Below, one piece after another: positions 1 through 5,532 of a stretch of 5,532 bases of DNA (positions within the stretch are counted from its first letter, which is position 1; the number at the start of each line of letters is the position of its first letter). Below the pieces are notes generated by a model. That model was not told the origin of the DNA, searched no databases, and saw only the letters and a program-made list of their open reading frames with translations. The stretch spans positions 1 through 5,532 of the forward strand of contig JAJBVF010000146.1 of assembly GCA_020859965.1 (NCBI GenBank). Direction: 5' to 3'. Both the position numbers and the translations under genes were made by a program. The stretch comes from Clostridiales bacterium. GTDB lineage: Bacteria > Bacillota > Clostridia > Lachnospirales > Lachnospiraceae.

Positions 1-1788
1 ATTGTTTTTGTGCTGATCTGCTGCAGCGTACTTGCCAACGTACAGGGCACACTTTTTATGAAAAACCTGATTGACGACTACATCACCCCGTTTCTTCTGA
101 CGGACAATCCGGACTTCGGACCGCTCGCACGCGCCATCGGAAGAGTCGCAGTATTTTACGTGATCGGTGTTGTCTCCGTCTATCTGTACAACCGGATCAT
201 GGTCACAGTTTCCCAGGGAACACTCCGGAATCTGCGAAACGACCTGTTCTCACACATGGAGACTCTGCCGATCAAATACTTCGACACCCACGCGCACGGT
301 GATATCATGTCCGTCTACACAAACGATATCGATACTCTGCGCCAGATGATCAGTCAGAGTATTCCGCAGATCATCAACGCAGTCTTCACCGTCGTCAGCG
401 TACTGATCAGCATGATTATCCTGAGTGTTCCTCTGACTCTGGTGACACTGGTGATGGTCTGCGTCATGCTGTACTGCACCAGAAAAGCCACTTCCCTCAG
501 CGGACGCTACTTCCTCGAGCAGCAGACCAACCTCGGCAAGGTAAACGGCTACATTGAAGAAATGATGAAAGGTCAGAAGGTCGTAAAGGTCTTCTGTCAC
601 GAAGAAGAAAATGTTGAAAAATTTACAGAACTGAACGACGCGCTCTGCGTAAGTGCTGACCGGGCGAACACATACTCCAGCTTCTTAGGACCGATCAATG
701 CCCAGCTCGGCAATGTCAGCTATGTAATCTGTGCAATCGTTGGCGGCATTCTCGCGCTGAACGGAGTGGGCGGATTTACGCTCGGCGGTCTCGCCAGCTT
801 CCTGACCTTCAATAAGAGCTTCAGCCAGCCGATCAACCAGGTCAGCCAACAGCTGAACGCGATCGTTATGGCTATGGCAGGCGCGGACCGTATCTTCCGC
901 CTGATGGATGAAACACCGGAAACAGACAATGGCTATGTCACACTTGTAAACGCCAAAGAAGAAAACGGTGTGCTGACCGAATCCGAGGCCAGAACCGGCC
1001 GCTGGGCATGGAAGCACACACACCAGGCCGACGGCTCTGTAGACTACAAAGAACTGAAAGGCGACGTCGTCTTCGACGGTGTGGATTTTGGCTACACGGA
1101 TGACAAGATCGTTCTCCATGACATTAAGCTCTACGCGACGCCCGGACAGAAAATTGCCTTCGTCGGCTCCACAGGCGCCGGAAAGACAACGATCACAAAC
1201 CTGATCAACCGCTTTTACGACATTCAGGACGGCAAGATCCGCTATGACGGCATCAATGTCAATAAGATCAAAAAAGCCGATCTGCGCCGCTCGCTGGGCA
1301 TCGTACTGCAGGATACTCACCTGTTTACCGATACCGTGCGCGAAAACATCCGCTTTGGGAAACTCGACGCGACCGACGAGGAAATCGTTGCAGCAGCGAA
1401 GCTTGCCAACGCGGACAGCTTCATCCGCCGCCTTCCGCAGGGCTATGATACCATGCTGACCGGCGACGGCGCGAACTTAAGCCAGGGTCAACGCCAGCTG
1501 CTCGCCATTGCCCGCGCTGCCATCGCAGATCCGCCGGTCCTAATCCTCGACGAGGCAACCAGTTCCATCGATACCCGAACTGAGCGCATCGTGCAGGAAG
1601 GCATGGACCATCTGATGGCCGGTCGTACCACCTTCGTGATCGCCCACCGTCTCTCCACCGTCAAGAACTCTGACTGCATCATGGTACTCGAGCAGGGACG
1701 GATCATCGAGCGCGGCACGCACGAACAGCTGCTTGAAGAGAAAGGCCGCTATTATCAATTGTATACCGGAAACGCGATCAGCGCGTAA
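1..1788 (+). CDS. ABC exporter half-transporter (permease fused to ATPase), 5' partial
   Basis: This is a type IV (MsbA/LmrA-like) ABC exporter subunit in the cytoplasmic membrane that couples ATP hydrolysis to export. The frame is open at base 1, so the true start lies upstream; the GTG at 10 is internal. Numbering from base 10, hydrophobic segments lie near residues 45-62, 118-155 (two helices) and 236-267. The nucleotide-binding domain has A-loop Tyr362, Walker A GSTGAGKTT (386-394), Q-loop Gln434, signature LSQGQ (490-494), Walker B VLILDE with catalytic Glu515, and H-loop His546. An intact Glu together with an LSQGQ signature matches the consensus-site subunit of heterodimeric exporters of the TM287/TM288 or BmrC/BmrD type. 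I infer that a partner with a degenerate site lies just upstream, outside the window. Residues 300-352 form an insert before the ATPase domain. The substrate cannot be told; drug or peptide export is possible. The gene ends with TAA and a terminator follows. Confidence 0.95.
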   Translation: MVFVLICCSVLANVQGTLFMKNLIDDYITPFLLTDNPDFGPLARAIGRVAVFYVIGVVSVYLYNRIMVTVSQGTLRNLRNDLFSHMETLPIKYFDTHAHGDIMSVYTNDIDTLRQMISQSIPQIINAVFTVVSVLISMIILSVPLTLVTLVMVCVMLYCTRKATSLSGRYFLEQQTNLGKVNGYIEEMMKGQKVVKVFCHEEENVEKFTELNDALCVSADRANTYSSFLGPINAQLGNVSYVICAIVGGILALNGVGGFTLGGLASFLTFNKSFSQPINQVSQQLNAIVMAMAGADRIFRLMDETPETDNGYVTLVNAKEENGVLTESEARTGRWAWKHTHQADGSVDYKELKGDVVFDGVDFGYTDDKIVLHDIKLYATPGQKIAFVGSTGAGKTTITNLINRFYDIQDGKIRYDGINVNKIKKADLRRSLGIVLQDTHLFTDTVRENIRFGKLDATDEEIVAAAKLANADSFIRRLPQGYDTMLTGDGANLSQGQRQLLAIARAAIADPPVLILDEATSSIDTRTERIVQEGMDHLMAGRTTFVIAHRLSTVKNSDCIMVLEQGRIIERGTHEQLLEEKGRYYQLYTGNAISA

Positions 1789-1797
1789 TACTTCCGC

Positions 1798-1842
1798 ACA
1801 CAAAAATGCCCTGATGCATATCGCATCGGGGCATTTTTGTGT
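1798..1842 (+). terminator. Rho-independent terminator after the ABC exporter gene
   Basis: Two 20-nt arms (1798-1817 and 1823-1842) pair completely apart from one G-U wobble, around a 5-nt loop (1818-1822). The stem has a GC-rich core flanked by A5 on the left and T5 on the right, so the T tract forms the end of the stem. It starts 9 bp after the stop codon at 1788. The symmetry would let it act in both directions, but the only gene that needs it is the ABC exporter. It also insulates the promoter that begins 10 bp further on. Confidence 0.9.
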
Positions 1843-1851
1843 ACATTCCAC

Positions 1852-1880
1852 TTGACCGCCTGTGAATATTCCGGTACAAT
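1852..1880 (+). promoter_or_regulatory. Sigma-A promoter of the exported-protein gene
   Basis: The -35 box TTGACC (1852-1857) and -10 box TACAAT (1875-1880) are separated by exactly 17 bp, and each differs from consensus at one position. Transcription should start near 1887, leaving a 5' leader of about 60 nt before the ATG at 1949. The promoter sits directly behind the ABC terminator, so the downstream gene is an independent unit. No operator dyad was seen over it. Confidence 0.8.
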
Positions 1881-1932
1881 TTCTTTAACTAAAGTACGAC
1901 GAAGTCAAAAGCCAGATTTACAGCAGATTTAA

Positions 1933-1941
1933 GGGAGGAGG
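1933..1941 (+). promoter_or_regulatory. Strong Shine-Dalgarno deciding the start at 1949
   Basis: GGGAGGAGG lies 7 nt before the ATG at 1949. An in-frame GTG at 1943 would sit only 1 nt beyond this site, too close to be used, so the ATG is chosen. Confidence 0.85.
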
Positions 1942-1948
1942 TGTGTCT

Positions 1949-2590
1949 ATGAAAAATCAGATTACTCTTTCCACTTGTAAATGCAGATTTCTGAAGCTGT
2001 TTCTGCTTCTGGGAGTCCTGCTGATCTCACTCTCGATGATCCCCGCCCCAAAAACAGAAGCCGCAACGACAAAATCTGCTGCTGTCAAAGCATACAATAC
2101 ATTCCTGAAAAAGGCACAGAAAACAGATGGTGCCGGTAAAAAATTTTCCCTCGTGTATGTCAATAACGACTCCATTCCAGAGCTATACTATAACGGCAAT
2201 CTATATACCTGCAAAAATGGTTCCGTGGAAACTTTATATGAAGCAAGCGTCTGGGAACTTACCACTTATTACAAAAAGACCGGCATCGTAGTCGAGGAAT
2301 ACGAATGGACAGACGAAACAACCTATGAAAGCCGCACCAAAGTCTATTCTTACAGCAAGGTAACCTCGAGCGGGCTGAAATACATCATGACGCACCAGAT
2401 CGTATACTCGCTGGATTCCGATGGAAAAGTAACAGCTACTGCTCATTCCTATTATACAGAAACAAAAACGATCTCAGCCAAAACCTTCAAAAAAAAGCTG
2501 GCCAGACTGACCAGCTCAAAGAAAGCAAAATCGCTTTCCGCTTCGGCATATAAGAACACAGCCAAAAACCGCAAAAAATACTTAAAATAA
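1949..2590 (+). CDS. Exported protein of unknown function with a signal peptide
   Basis: This 213-residue protein is not assigned to a named family. Residues 1-38 are a clear Sec signal peptide: a basic N-region (K11, R13, K16), a Leu-rich core (17-31), and a TEA-A type cleavage site near residue 38. No lipobox Cys is present, so the protein is likely secreted or wall-associated. The mature part is Lys-rich. It contains FSLVYVNNDSIPEL (66-79), which resembles the 'DINGDGIPEL' calcium-loop-like motif of many Lachnospiraceae surface proteins, though with fewer acidic ligands. A Tyr/Thr-rich, probably beta-strand middle and a very basic tail (about 170-213) follow. It has its own near-consensus promoter and is flanked by terminators or convergent genes, so it is probably monocistronic. 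Its base composition is visibly AT-richer than the ABC and MATE genes. The calcium-binding idea is inference only. Confidence 0.85.
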   Translation: MKNQITLSTCKCRFLKLFLLLGVLLISLSMIPAPKTEAATTKSAAVKAYNTFLKKAQKTDGAGKKFSLVYVNNDSIPELYYNGNLYTCKNGSVETLYEASVWELTTYYKKTGIVVEEYEWTDETTYESRTKVYSYSKVTSSGLKYIMTHQIVYSLDSDGKVTATAHSYYTETKTISAKTFKKKLARLTSSKKAKSLSASAYKNTAKNRKKYLK

Positions 2591-2600
2591 TTCACTGGCT

Positions 2601-3974
2601 TCACTGGTATCTTCGTATCAGCCGTCTCTTTACATAAAAATAACAGATCAGATGTGCCATCTCCGTGACGATCCAGGAGACCGGATATGAGAGATAAAGA
2701 GTGATCAGCGTATGATTTGCAGCAAATACGGTATAGATCCAGATGACACGAAGCAGGCAGGAGCCAAGCAGAGCGACAATCATAGGCAGTACGGACTCCC
2801 CCATGCCGCGGAGTTCTCCTGAGATCACCTCCATGATGCCGCAAAGGCAGTAGGTGACCGCGATGACAGAAAGGCGCATCAAACCATATTCAATAGCTGC
2901 GGTATTGCCAGGAAGGTAAATACCGAGCAGAATGTCGCCCAGACGGTAGACTACCTGTCCAAGGATCAGACCTGTAGCCGTCACCATGAGAAAGCAGTGC
3001 AGGAAAACCTTACCAATTCGATCGAAACGGCGCGCACCGACATTCTGACTTGTGAATGTCTGTGCCGCCTGATAAAACGAATTCATTGCCATATAAATAA
3101 ATCCTTCGATGTTTCCCGCAGCTGAATTTCCCGCGACAGCGATCTCGCCAAAGCTGTTTACGGACGACTGGATCAGTACATTTGAAAGCGAAAAAACCGT
3201 GGACTGCAGGCCCGCGGGCAAACCAACGCGAAGAATTCGCATCAGCTTAGTCCGGGATACCCGGATTTTTCTCCATTCCAGGTTCATTTCCGGCTCCAGC
3301 CGGGTCAGACAGCGCAGCACCAGCAGTGCGGATACCGTCTGCGAAACGACCGTCGCTATCGCCACTCCTGCTACATCCAGATGAAAGACCGCAACCAGAA
3401 CGACATTCAGGACGATATTGATCAGACCCGCTATGATCAGATAATAAAGCGGCCGTCTGGTATCTCCCAGGGAACGCAGGATCGCGCTTCCGAAATTGTA
3501 TGCCGCCATGCACGGCATCCCGAGAAAATAAATGCGCAGATACAGCTCTGACAGTCCGATGATGCTGTCGGGCGTCGCCATGAGCCGCAGCAGGATAGGA
3601 CTTAAGCAGATTCCGACGAACGCGGTCACGACTCCGCCGATTAGGCTGATCGCAATCGAGGTATGGATTGTCTCTTTAACCTGATCCATTTCCTGCGCAC
3701 CGTAAAAATAGGCCGCTGCCACACCAGACCCTACCGAAAGGCCTATGAGAAGGTTCACGATCAGATTGATCAGCGCACCGTTGCTCCCAACGGCAGCGAG
3801 TGAGTTGCTCCCCGCAAGCCTCCCGACCACAATGATATCCGCTGCGTTGAACAGCAGCTGAAGTACCCCGGCCAGCATGACCGGAAGCGTAAAAATCAGG
3901 AGCTTCCCTGCAAGGGGCCCCTGTGTCATATTCATCGTCCTTTGATGCATCTCTTTCCTTTTCATAAAACTCAT
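2601..3974 (-). CDS. MATE family multidrug/cation antiporter
   Basis: This is a 457-residue polytopic membrane protein of the expected length for the MATE (multidrug and toxin extrusion) family, which expels organic cations or other compounds using a Na+ or H+ gradient. It has about twelve hydrophobic segments in two halves. Family landmarks are TLPVML (29-34), ADIIVVGRLAG (45-55) after the first helix, ILRSLGDTRRPL (165-176), the H-L-D-V-A-G-V-A-I-A-T block (198-208), and VGLPAGLQS (250-258) opening the second half. The Asn at 190 lies where many relatives have Asp ('NIVLD'), so ion coupling may differ. The ATG at 3974 is chosen because GGGGAGG (3987-3981) lies 6 nt before it; an in-frame GTG at 3989 overlaps that site. 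The gene runs towards the exported-protein gene, 10 bp away. Substrate is unknown. Confidence 0.95.
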   Translation of the reverse strand: MSFMKRKEMHQRTMNMTQGPLAGKLLIFTLPVMLAGVLQLLFNAADIIVVGRLAGSNSLAAVGSNGALINLIVNLLIGLSVGSGVAAAYFYGAQEMDQVKETIHTSIAISLIGGVVTAFVGICLSPILLRLMATPDSIIGLSELYLRIYFLGMPCMAAYNFGSAILRSLGDTRRPLYYLIIAGLINIVLNVVLVAVFHLDVAGVAIATVVSQTVSALLVLRCLTRLEPEMNLEWRKIRVSRTKLMRILRVGLPAGLQSTVFSLSNVLIQSSVNSFGEIAVAGNSAAGNIEGFIYMAMNSFYQAAQTFTSQNVGARRFDRIGKVFLHCFLMVTATGLILGQVVYRLGDILLGIYLPGNTAAIEYGLMRLSVIAVTYCLCGIMEVISGELRGMGESVLPMIVALLGSCLLRVIWIYTVFAANHTLITLYLSYPVSWIVTEMAHLICYFYVKRRLIRRYQ

Positions 3975-3987
3975 ACATATCCTCCCC
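3975..3987 (-). promoter_or_regulatory. Ribosome binding site of the MATE gene
   Basis: On the minus strand GGGGAGG occupies 3987-3981, with 6 nt to the ATG at 3974. It rules out the GTG at 3989 as start, because that codon overlaps the site itself. A second in-frame ATG at 3965 is 15 nt from the site and less likely. Confidence 0.8.
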
Positions 3988-4002
3988 ACAAATTTCCGGT
4001 CT

Positions 4003-4031
4003 ATGATAGCATAAATAATGAGCGTTTTCTA
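4003..4031 (-). promoter_or_regulatory. Probable extended -10 promoter of the MATE gene
   Basis: Reading the minus strand, the extended -10 TGcTATCAT occupies 4011-4003. A 17-bp spacer separates its hexamer from the -35-like TAGAAA (4031-4026, four of six matches to TTGACA). The start of transcription would fall near 3996, giving a leader of only about 22 nt that carries the Shine-Dalgarno, so there is no room for a riboswitch after this promoter. The -10 overlaps one arm of the dyad at 4006-4047. Confidence 0.6.
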
Positions 4032-4047
4032 CAGAAAAATATGCTAT
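4006..4047. repeat. Inverted repeat spanning the MATE promoter (possible operator)
   Basis: ATAGCATA (4006-4013) and TATGCTAT (4040-4047) are perfect 8-bp inverted copies, with centres 34 bp apart. The proximal arm covers the MATE -10 region and the distal arm lies just upstream of the -35. This would suit a repressor contacting both sites on one face of the helix (about three turns). The region is AT-rich, so coincidence is possible, and no regulator gene is visible in the window. Confidence 0.35.
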
Positions 4048-4066
4048 TTTATGTCTGAAAGCAAAG

Positions 4067-4097
4067 TGGACGGGACGACTGAATGCTGTGCTATAAT
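4067..4097 (+). promoter_or_regulatory. Extended -10 promoter for a predicted small RNA
   Basis: A perfect extended -10, TGcTATAAT, lies at 4089-4097 on the plus strand. The -35 side is weak: TGGACG at 4067-4072 matches four of six positions, with a 19-bp spacer. Extended -10 promoters often tolerate this. It points away from the MATE promoter and against metG, so it serves neither protein gene. The predicted start of transcription is near 4104-4105. Confidence 0.55.
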
Positions 4098-4104
4098 CAT
4101 CTTT

Positions 4105-4226
4105 GTCGTTACCTTCCGCAGGCATCATCTGCTGTAAATACTTAGCCCTCCGCCATCATGAACATGACAGGGGGCGAAAGACAGCCCATGCACGATTACC
4201 AATGCATGGGCTGTTCTCTTTTTCTT
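4105..4226 (+). ncRNA. Predicted small RNA of about 120 nt, family not recognised
   Basis: A perfect extended -10 box (4089-4097) and a strong intrinsic terminator (4181-4226) bound a short plus-strand unit with no credible protein gene. The predicted folding is a weak 4-bp hairpin (4118-4121 with 4129-4132, loop 7), then a hairpin pairing GCCCTC (4145-4150) with GGGGGC (4170-4175) around a TCAT-GAAC-ATGA inner stem (4157-4168), then a GAAAG linker (4176-4180) and the terminator hairpin. CCCTCC at 4146-4151 resembles the C-rich, Shine-Dalgarno-pairing seeds of Gram-positive regulatory RNAs, but here it can be folded away. It lacks the hallmarks I know for SRP RNA (GGAA-capped apical stem), tmRNA, RNase P and common riboswitches. 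The only ATG-started frame, from 4158, runs through the terminator and lacks a good ribosome site placement. Confidence 0.5.
4181..4226 (+). terminator. Rho-independent terminator of the predicted small RNA
   Basis: The arms ACAGCCCATGCA (4181-4192) and TGCATGGGCTGT (4203-4214) are perfect 12-bp complements around a 10-nt loop. On the plus strand they are followed by TCTCTTTTTCTT (4215-4226). On the minus strand the hairpin is followed only by CTTTCGCCCC, a poor T tract. It therefore works best for a plus-strand transcript, although it might also weakly stop read-through from metG. Confidence 0.8.
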
Positions 4227-4337
4227 ACAGCTACCCATCAGCGGCGGCTAAGTCTCGGGGTATCTGTGCTTCGGGATATCTGCACATCGGCCGTTGCTTC
4301 GCAGGAAGAAAGAGTATACAGCAGAGACCGTGAGTTC
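4227..4337. other. Intergenic stretch downstream of metG with a weak tandem repeat
   Basis: No gene or strong terminator was found here. An imperfect 16-bp tandem repeat, CGGGGTATCTGTGCTT (4256-4271) and CGGGATATCTGCACAT (4272-4287), matches at 12 of 16 positions. TGTGC (4266-4270) and GCACA (4282-4286) could form a 5-bp stem on either strand, but no T tract follows on the metG strand. Confidence 0.4.
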
Positions 4338-5532
4338 TCAGCAGATCTCCGCCCCCGAAGGCATCTCTTTTTCCGGTGTCAGCAGCGCGAGATTTCCCTC
4401 CGCATCCTCTGCGCAGAGCAGCATTCCCTCTGACACCAGACCGGCCATTTTGGCCGGCTTCAGGTTCACAAGCACCATGACCTTCTTGCCGACCATCTCC
4501 TCCGGCGAATAGTGTGCCTTGATCCCGGAAAGGATCTGACGCACCTGATTGCCGATCTTCACCTGAGAGCACAGCAGCTTTCTCGATTTTTTCACTTCCT
4601 CGCAGGCGATGATTTCGCCCACCGCGAACTGCAGTTTATCAAAGTCATCGTAAGTGATCTCTTCTTTCAATTCAAGAGCAATCTCCTGCTCGTCCGCTTT
4701 CTTTCCTGCCTCCTTCGCGTCACCCGCGCTCCCGGCATCCGTCTTACAATCTGCGTCCGCTTTCTTTCCGGATGCGTCTGCACTGTCCGTGCCGTTTGCG
4801 GAAGACGCCGCGTCCAGAGCAGCAGCCTGTGCCTTCTGAATCTCCTCCGCTTTCGCCATCACTTCTTTGATATCCAGGCGGGCAAACAGAATCTCCGGCT
4901 TCTCCGTTACTTTTGTGCCGGACTCATACAGTCCAAATGTTCCCATCTCGTCCAGATTGCGTTTTTTCGCATTCAGCTGCGTCAGGATACGCGCGGAAGT
5001 TTCCGGCATAAAGGATTCCAGCAGAGACGCTCCAATGGTGATACCTTCCGTCAGATTGTAAAGGACTTCCGCCAGACGATCTTTCTTCGACTCGTCTTTT
5101 GCAAGCGCCCACGGCATCGTCTCATCGATATATTTATTGCAGCGTTTGAAAAGCGTGAAAATCTCCGTAATCGCATCAGCCACGCGCAGCTCGTCCATCT
5201 TCTTCGCGGCATTGACCGGAACCGCAAGCACAACAGCCTTGAGTTCTTCATCTACCGGTTCAGATACGCCAGTCTTCGTCACCACGCCTCCGAAATATTT
5301 GTTTGTCATCGATATCGTGCGGTTCACCAGGTTGCCAAGCGTATTCGCCAGCTCGGAATTCAACCGCTCTGTCATCAGCTCCCAGGTAATCACACCGTCA
5401 TTCTCAAACGGCATCTCATGCAGCACAAAGAAACGCACCGCGTCCACACCAAACAAATCCACAAGGTCATCGGCATAGAGAACATTCCCTCTGGATTTGC
5501 TCATCTTGCCATCGCCCTGCAAAAGCCACGGA
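4338..5532 (-). CDS. metG: Methionyl-tRNA synthetase, C-terminal part with tRNA-binding domain (5' partial)
   Basis: This cytoplasmic enzyme charges tRNA-Met with methionine using ATP. The frame enters at 5531 as PWLLQGDGKMSKS, the end of the catalytic domain, with the KMSKS loop at 5507-5493; the HIGH motif and start lie outside. Numbering from the Leu codon at 5522, the helical anticodon-binding domain shows GNLVNR (63-68) and the MPW motif with Trp138. Asn64, Arg68 and Trp138 correspond to the CAU-reading Asn391, Arg395 and Trp461 of E. coli MetRS. ILFARLD (211-217) ends that domain. A low-complexity linker (about 221-288) leads to the Trbp111/EMAP-like dimerising tRNA-binding domain (289-394), with ILSGIKAHYSPEEMVGKKV and NLKPAKMAGLVSEGM. 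The fused tail is normal in Firmicutes; the Ala/Asp/Lys linker is long. No clear terminator follows, and the tatD gene often found next to metG in Firmicutes is not adjacent downstream. Confidence 0.97.
   Translation of the reverse strand, partial: PWLLQGDGKMSKSRGNVLYADDLVDLFGVDAVRFFVLHEMPFENDGVITWELMTERLNSELANTLGNLVNRTISMTNKYFGGVVTKTGVSEPVDEELKAVVLAVPVNAAKKMDELRVADAITEIFTLFKRCNKYIDETMPWALAKDESKKDRLAEVLYNLTEGITIGASLLESFMPETSARILTQLNAKKRNLDEMGTFGLYESGTKVTEKPEILFARLDIKEVMAKAEEIQKAQAAALDAASSANGTDSADASGKKADADCKTDAGSAGDAKEAGKKADEQEIALELKEEITYDDFDKLQFAVGEIIACEEVKKSRKLLCSQVKIGNQVRQILSGIKAHYSPEEMVGKKVMVLVNLKPAKMAGLVSEGMLLCAEDAEGNLALLTPEKEMPSGAEIC
4691..4769. repeat. 16-bp direct repeat inside the MetRS linker
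   Basis: CGTCCGCTTTCTTTCC occurs exactly at 4691-4706 and 4754-4769, 63 bp apart, which is 21 codons in frame. Each copy encodes GKKAD on the minus strand. The spacing and reading frame suggest the linker grew by an internal duplication that has since diverged. Confidence 0.7.

Noticed and set aside
685..1320. Long open frame on the minus strand (211 codons) inside the ABC exporter gene
   Set aside because: It lies antisense to a gene with all ABC motifs intact, has no ribosome site I can see, and its translation looks like a codon-bias shadow.
1943..1948. GTG as start of the exported protein
   Set aside because: It lies 1 nt after the Shine-Dalgarno; the ATG at 1949 has proper 7-nt spacing.
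3975..3989. GTG at 3989 as start of the MATE protein
   Set aside because: The codon overlaps the GGGGAGG ribosome site that serves the ATG at 3974.
3676..4128. Minus-strand frame overlapping the MATE start and upstream region
   Set aside because: It overlaps the MATE gene in another frame and would start upstream of the MATE promoter; no family resemblance.
4256..4287. Tandem 16-bp units as a CRISPR or iteron array
   Set aside because: Only two imperfect copies with no spacer structure and no associated genes; probably chance or slippage.
4100..4337. Riboswitch upstream of the MATE gene (minus strand)
   Set aside because: No guanidine, Mn2+ or other known aptamer signature was seen, and the best MATE promoter leaves a leader of only about 22 nt.
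4158..4433. Plus-strand frame starting in the intergenic region and running into metG antisense
   Set aside because: It reads through the terminator at 4181-4226 and into the antisense of the MetRS C-terminus; its composition is not protein-like.

Overview
The window looks like chromosomal DNA of a Gram-positive anaerobe of the class Clostridia, most likely Lachnospiraceae. This is inferred from the protein styles: a heterodimer-type ABC exporter with a long acidic/aromatic insert before the nucleotide-binding domain, a Lachnospiraceae-like exported protein with an 'NNDSIPEL' loop, and MetRS with a fused tRNA-binding tail. The strong GGGAGG-type ribosome binding sites, sigma-A promoters and hairpin-plus-T-tract terminators fit this too. 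Species cannot be named from the sequence.

Layout from left to right. (1) At 1-1788 (+) lies an ABC exporter half-transporter missing only its N-terminus, closed by a strong hairpin terminator at 1798-1842. (2) At 1852-1880 is a near-consensus promoter driving a monocistronic exported protein of unknown function (1949-2590, +). (3) Converging on it with a 10-bp gap is a MATE-family efflux protein (2601-3974, -), which has its own extended -10 promoter and a strong Shine-Dalgarno. (4) A 363-bp intergenic region (3975-4337) holds the MATE promoter with an overlapping 8-bp dyad. It also holds a divergent extended -10 promoter at 4089-4097 (+) that faces a textbook terminator at 4181-4226. Together these predict a small RNA of roughly 120 nt with no convincing ORF. 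The remainder, 4227-4337, shows only a weak 16-bp tandem repeat. (5) At 4338-5532 (-) is the C-terminal part of methionyl-tRNA synthetase, from the KMSKS loop to the end, including a low-complexity Ala/Asp/Lys linker and the C-terminal tRNA-binding domain.

The genes do not form one pathway. Two are multidrug-type transporters (ABC and MATE), one is a housekeeping synthetase and one is an orphan exported protein, and each appears to be its own transcription unit. No mobile element, CRISPR array, tRNA, rRNA or recognised riboswitch was seen. The most promising candidate for something undescribed is the predicted small RNA between metG and the MATE gene. The evidence for it is promoter and terminator architecture only.
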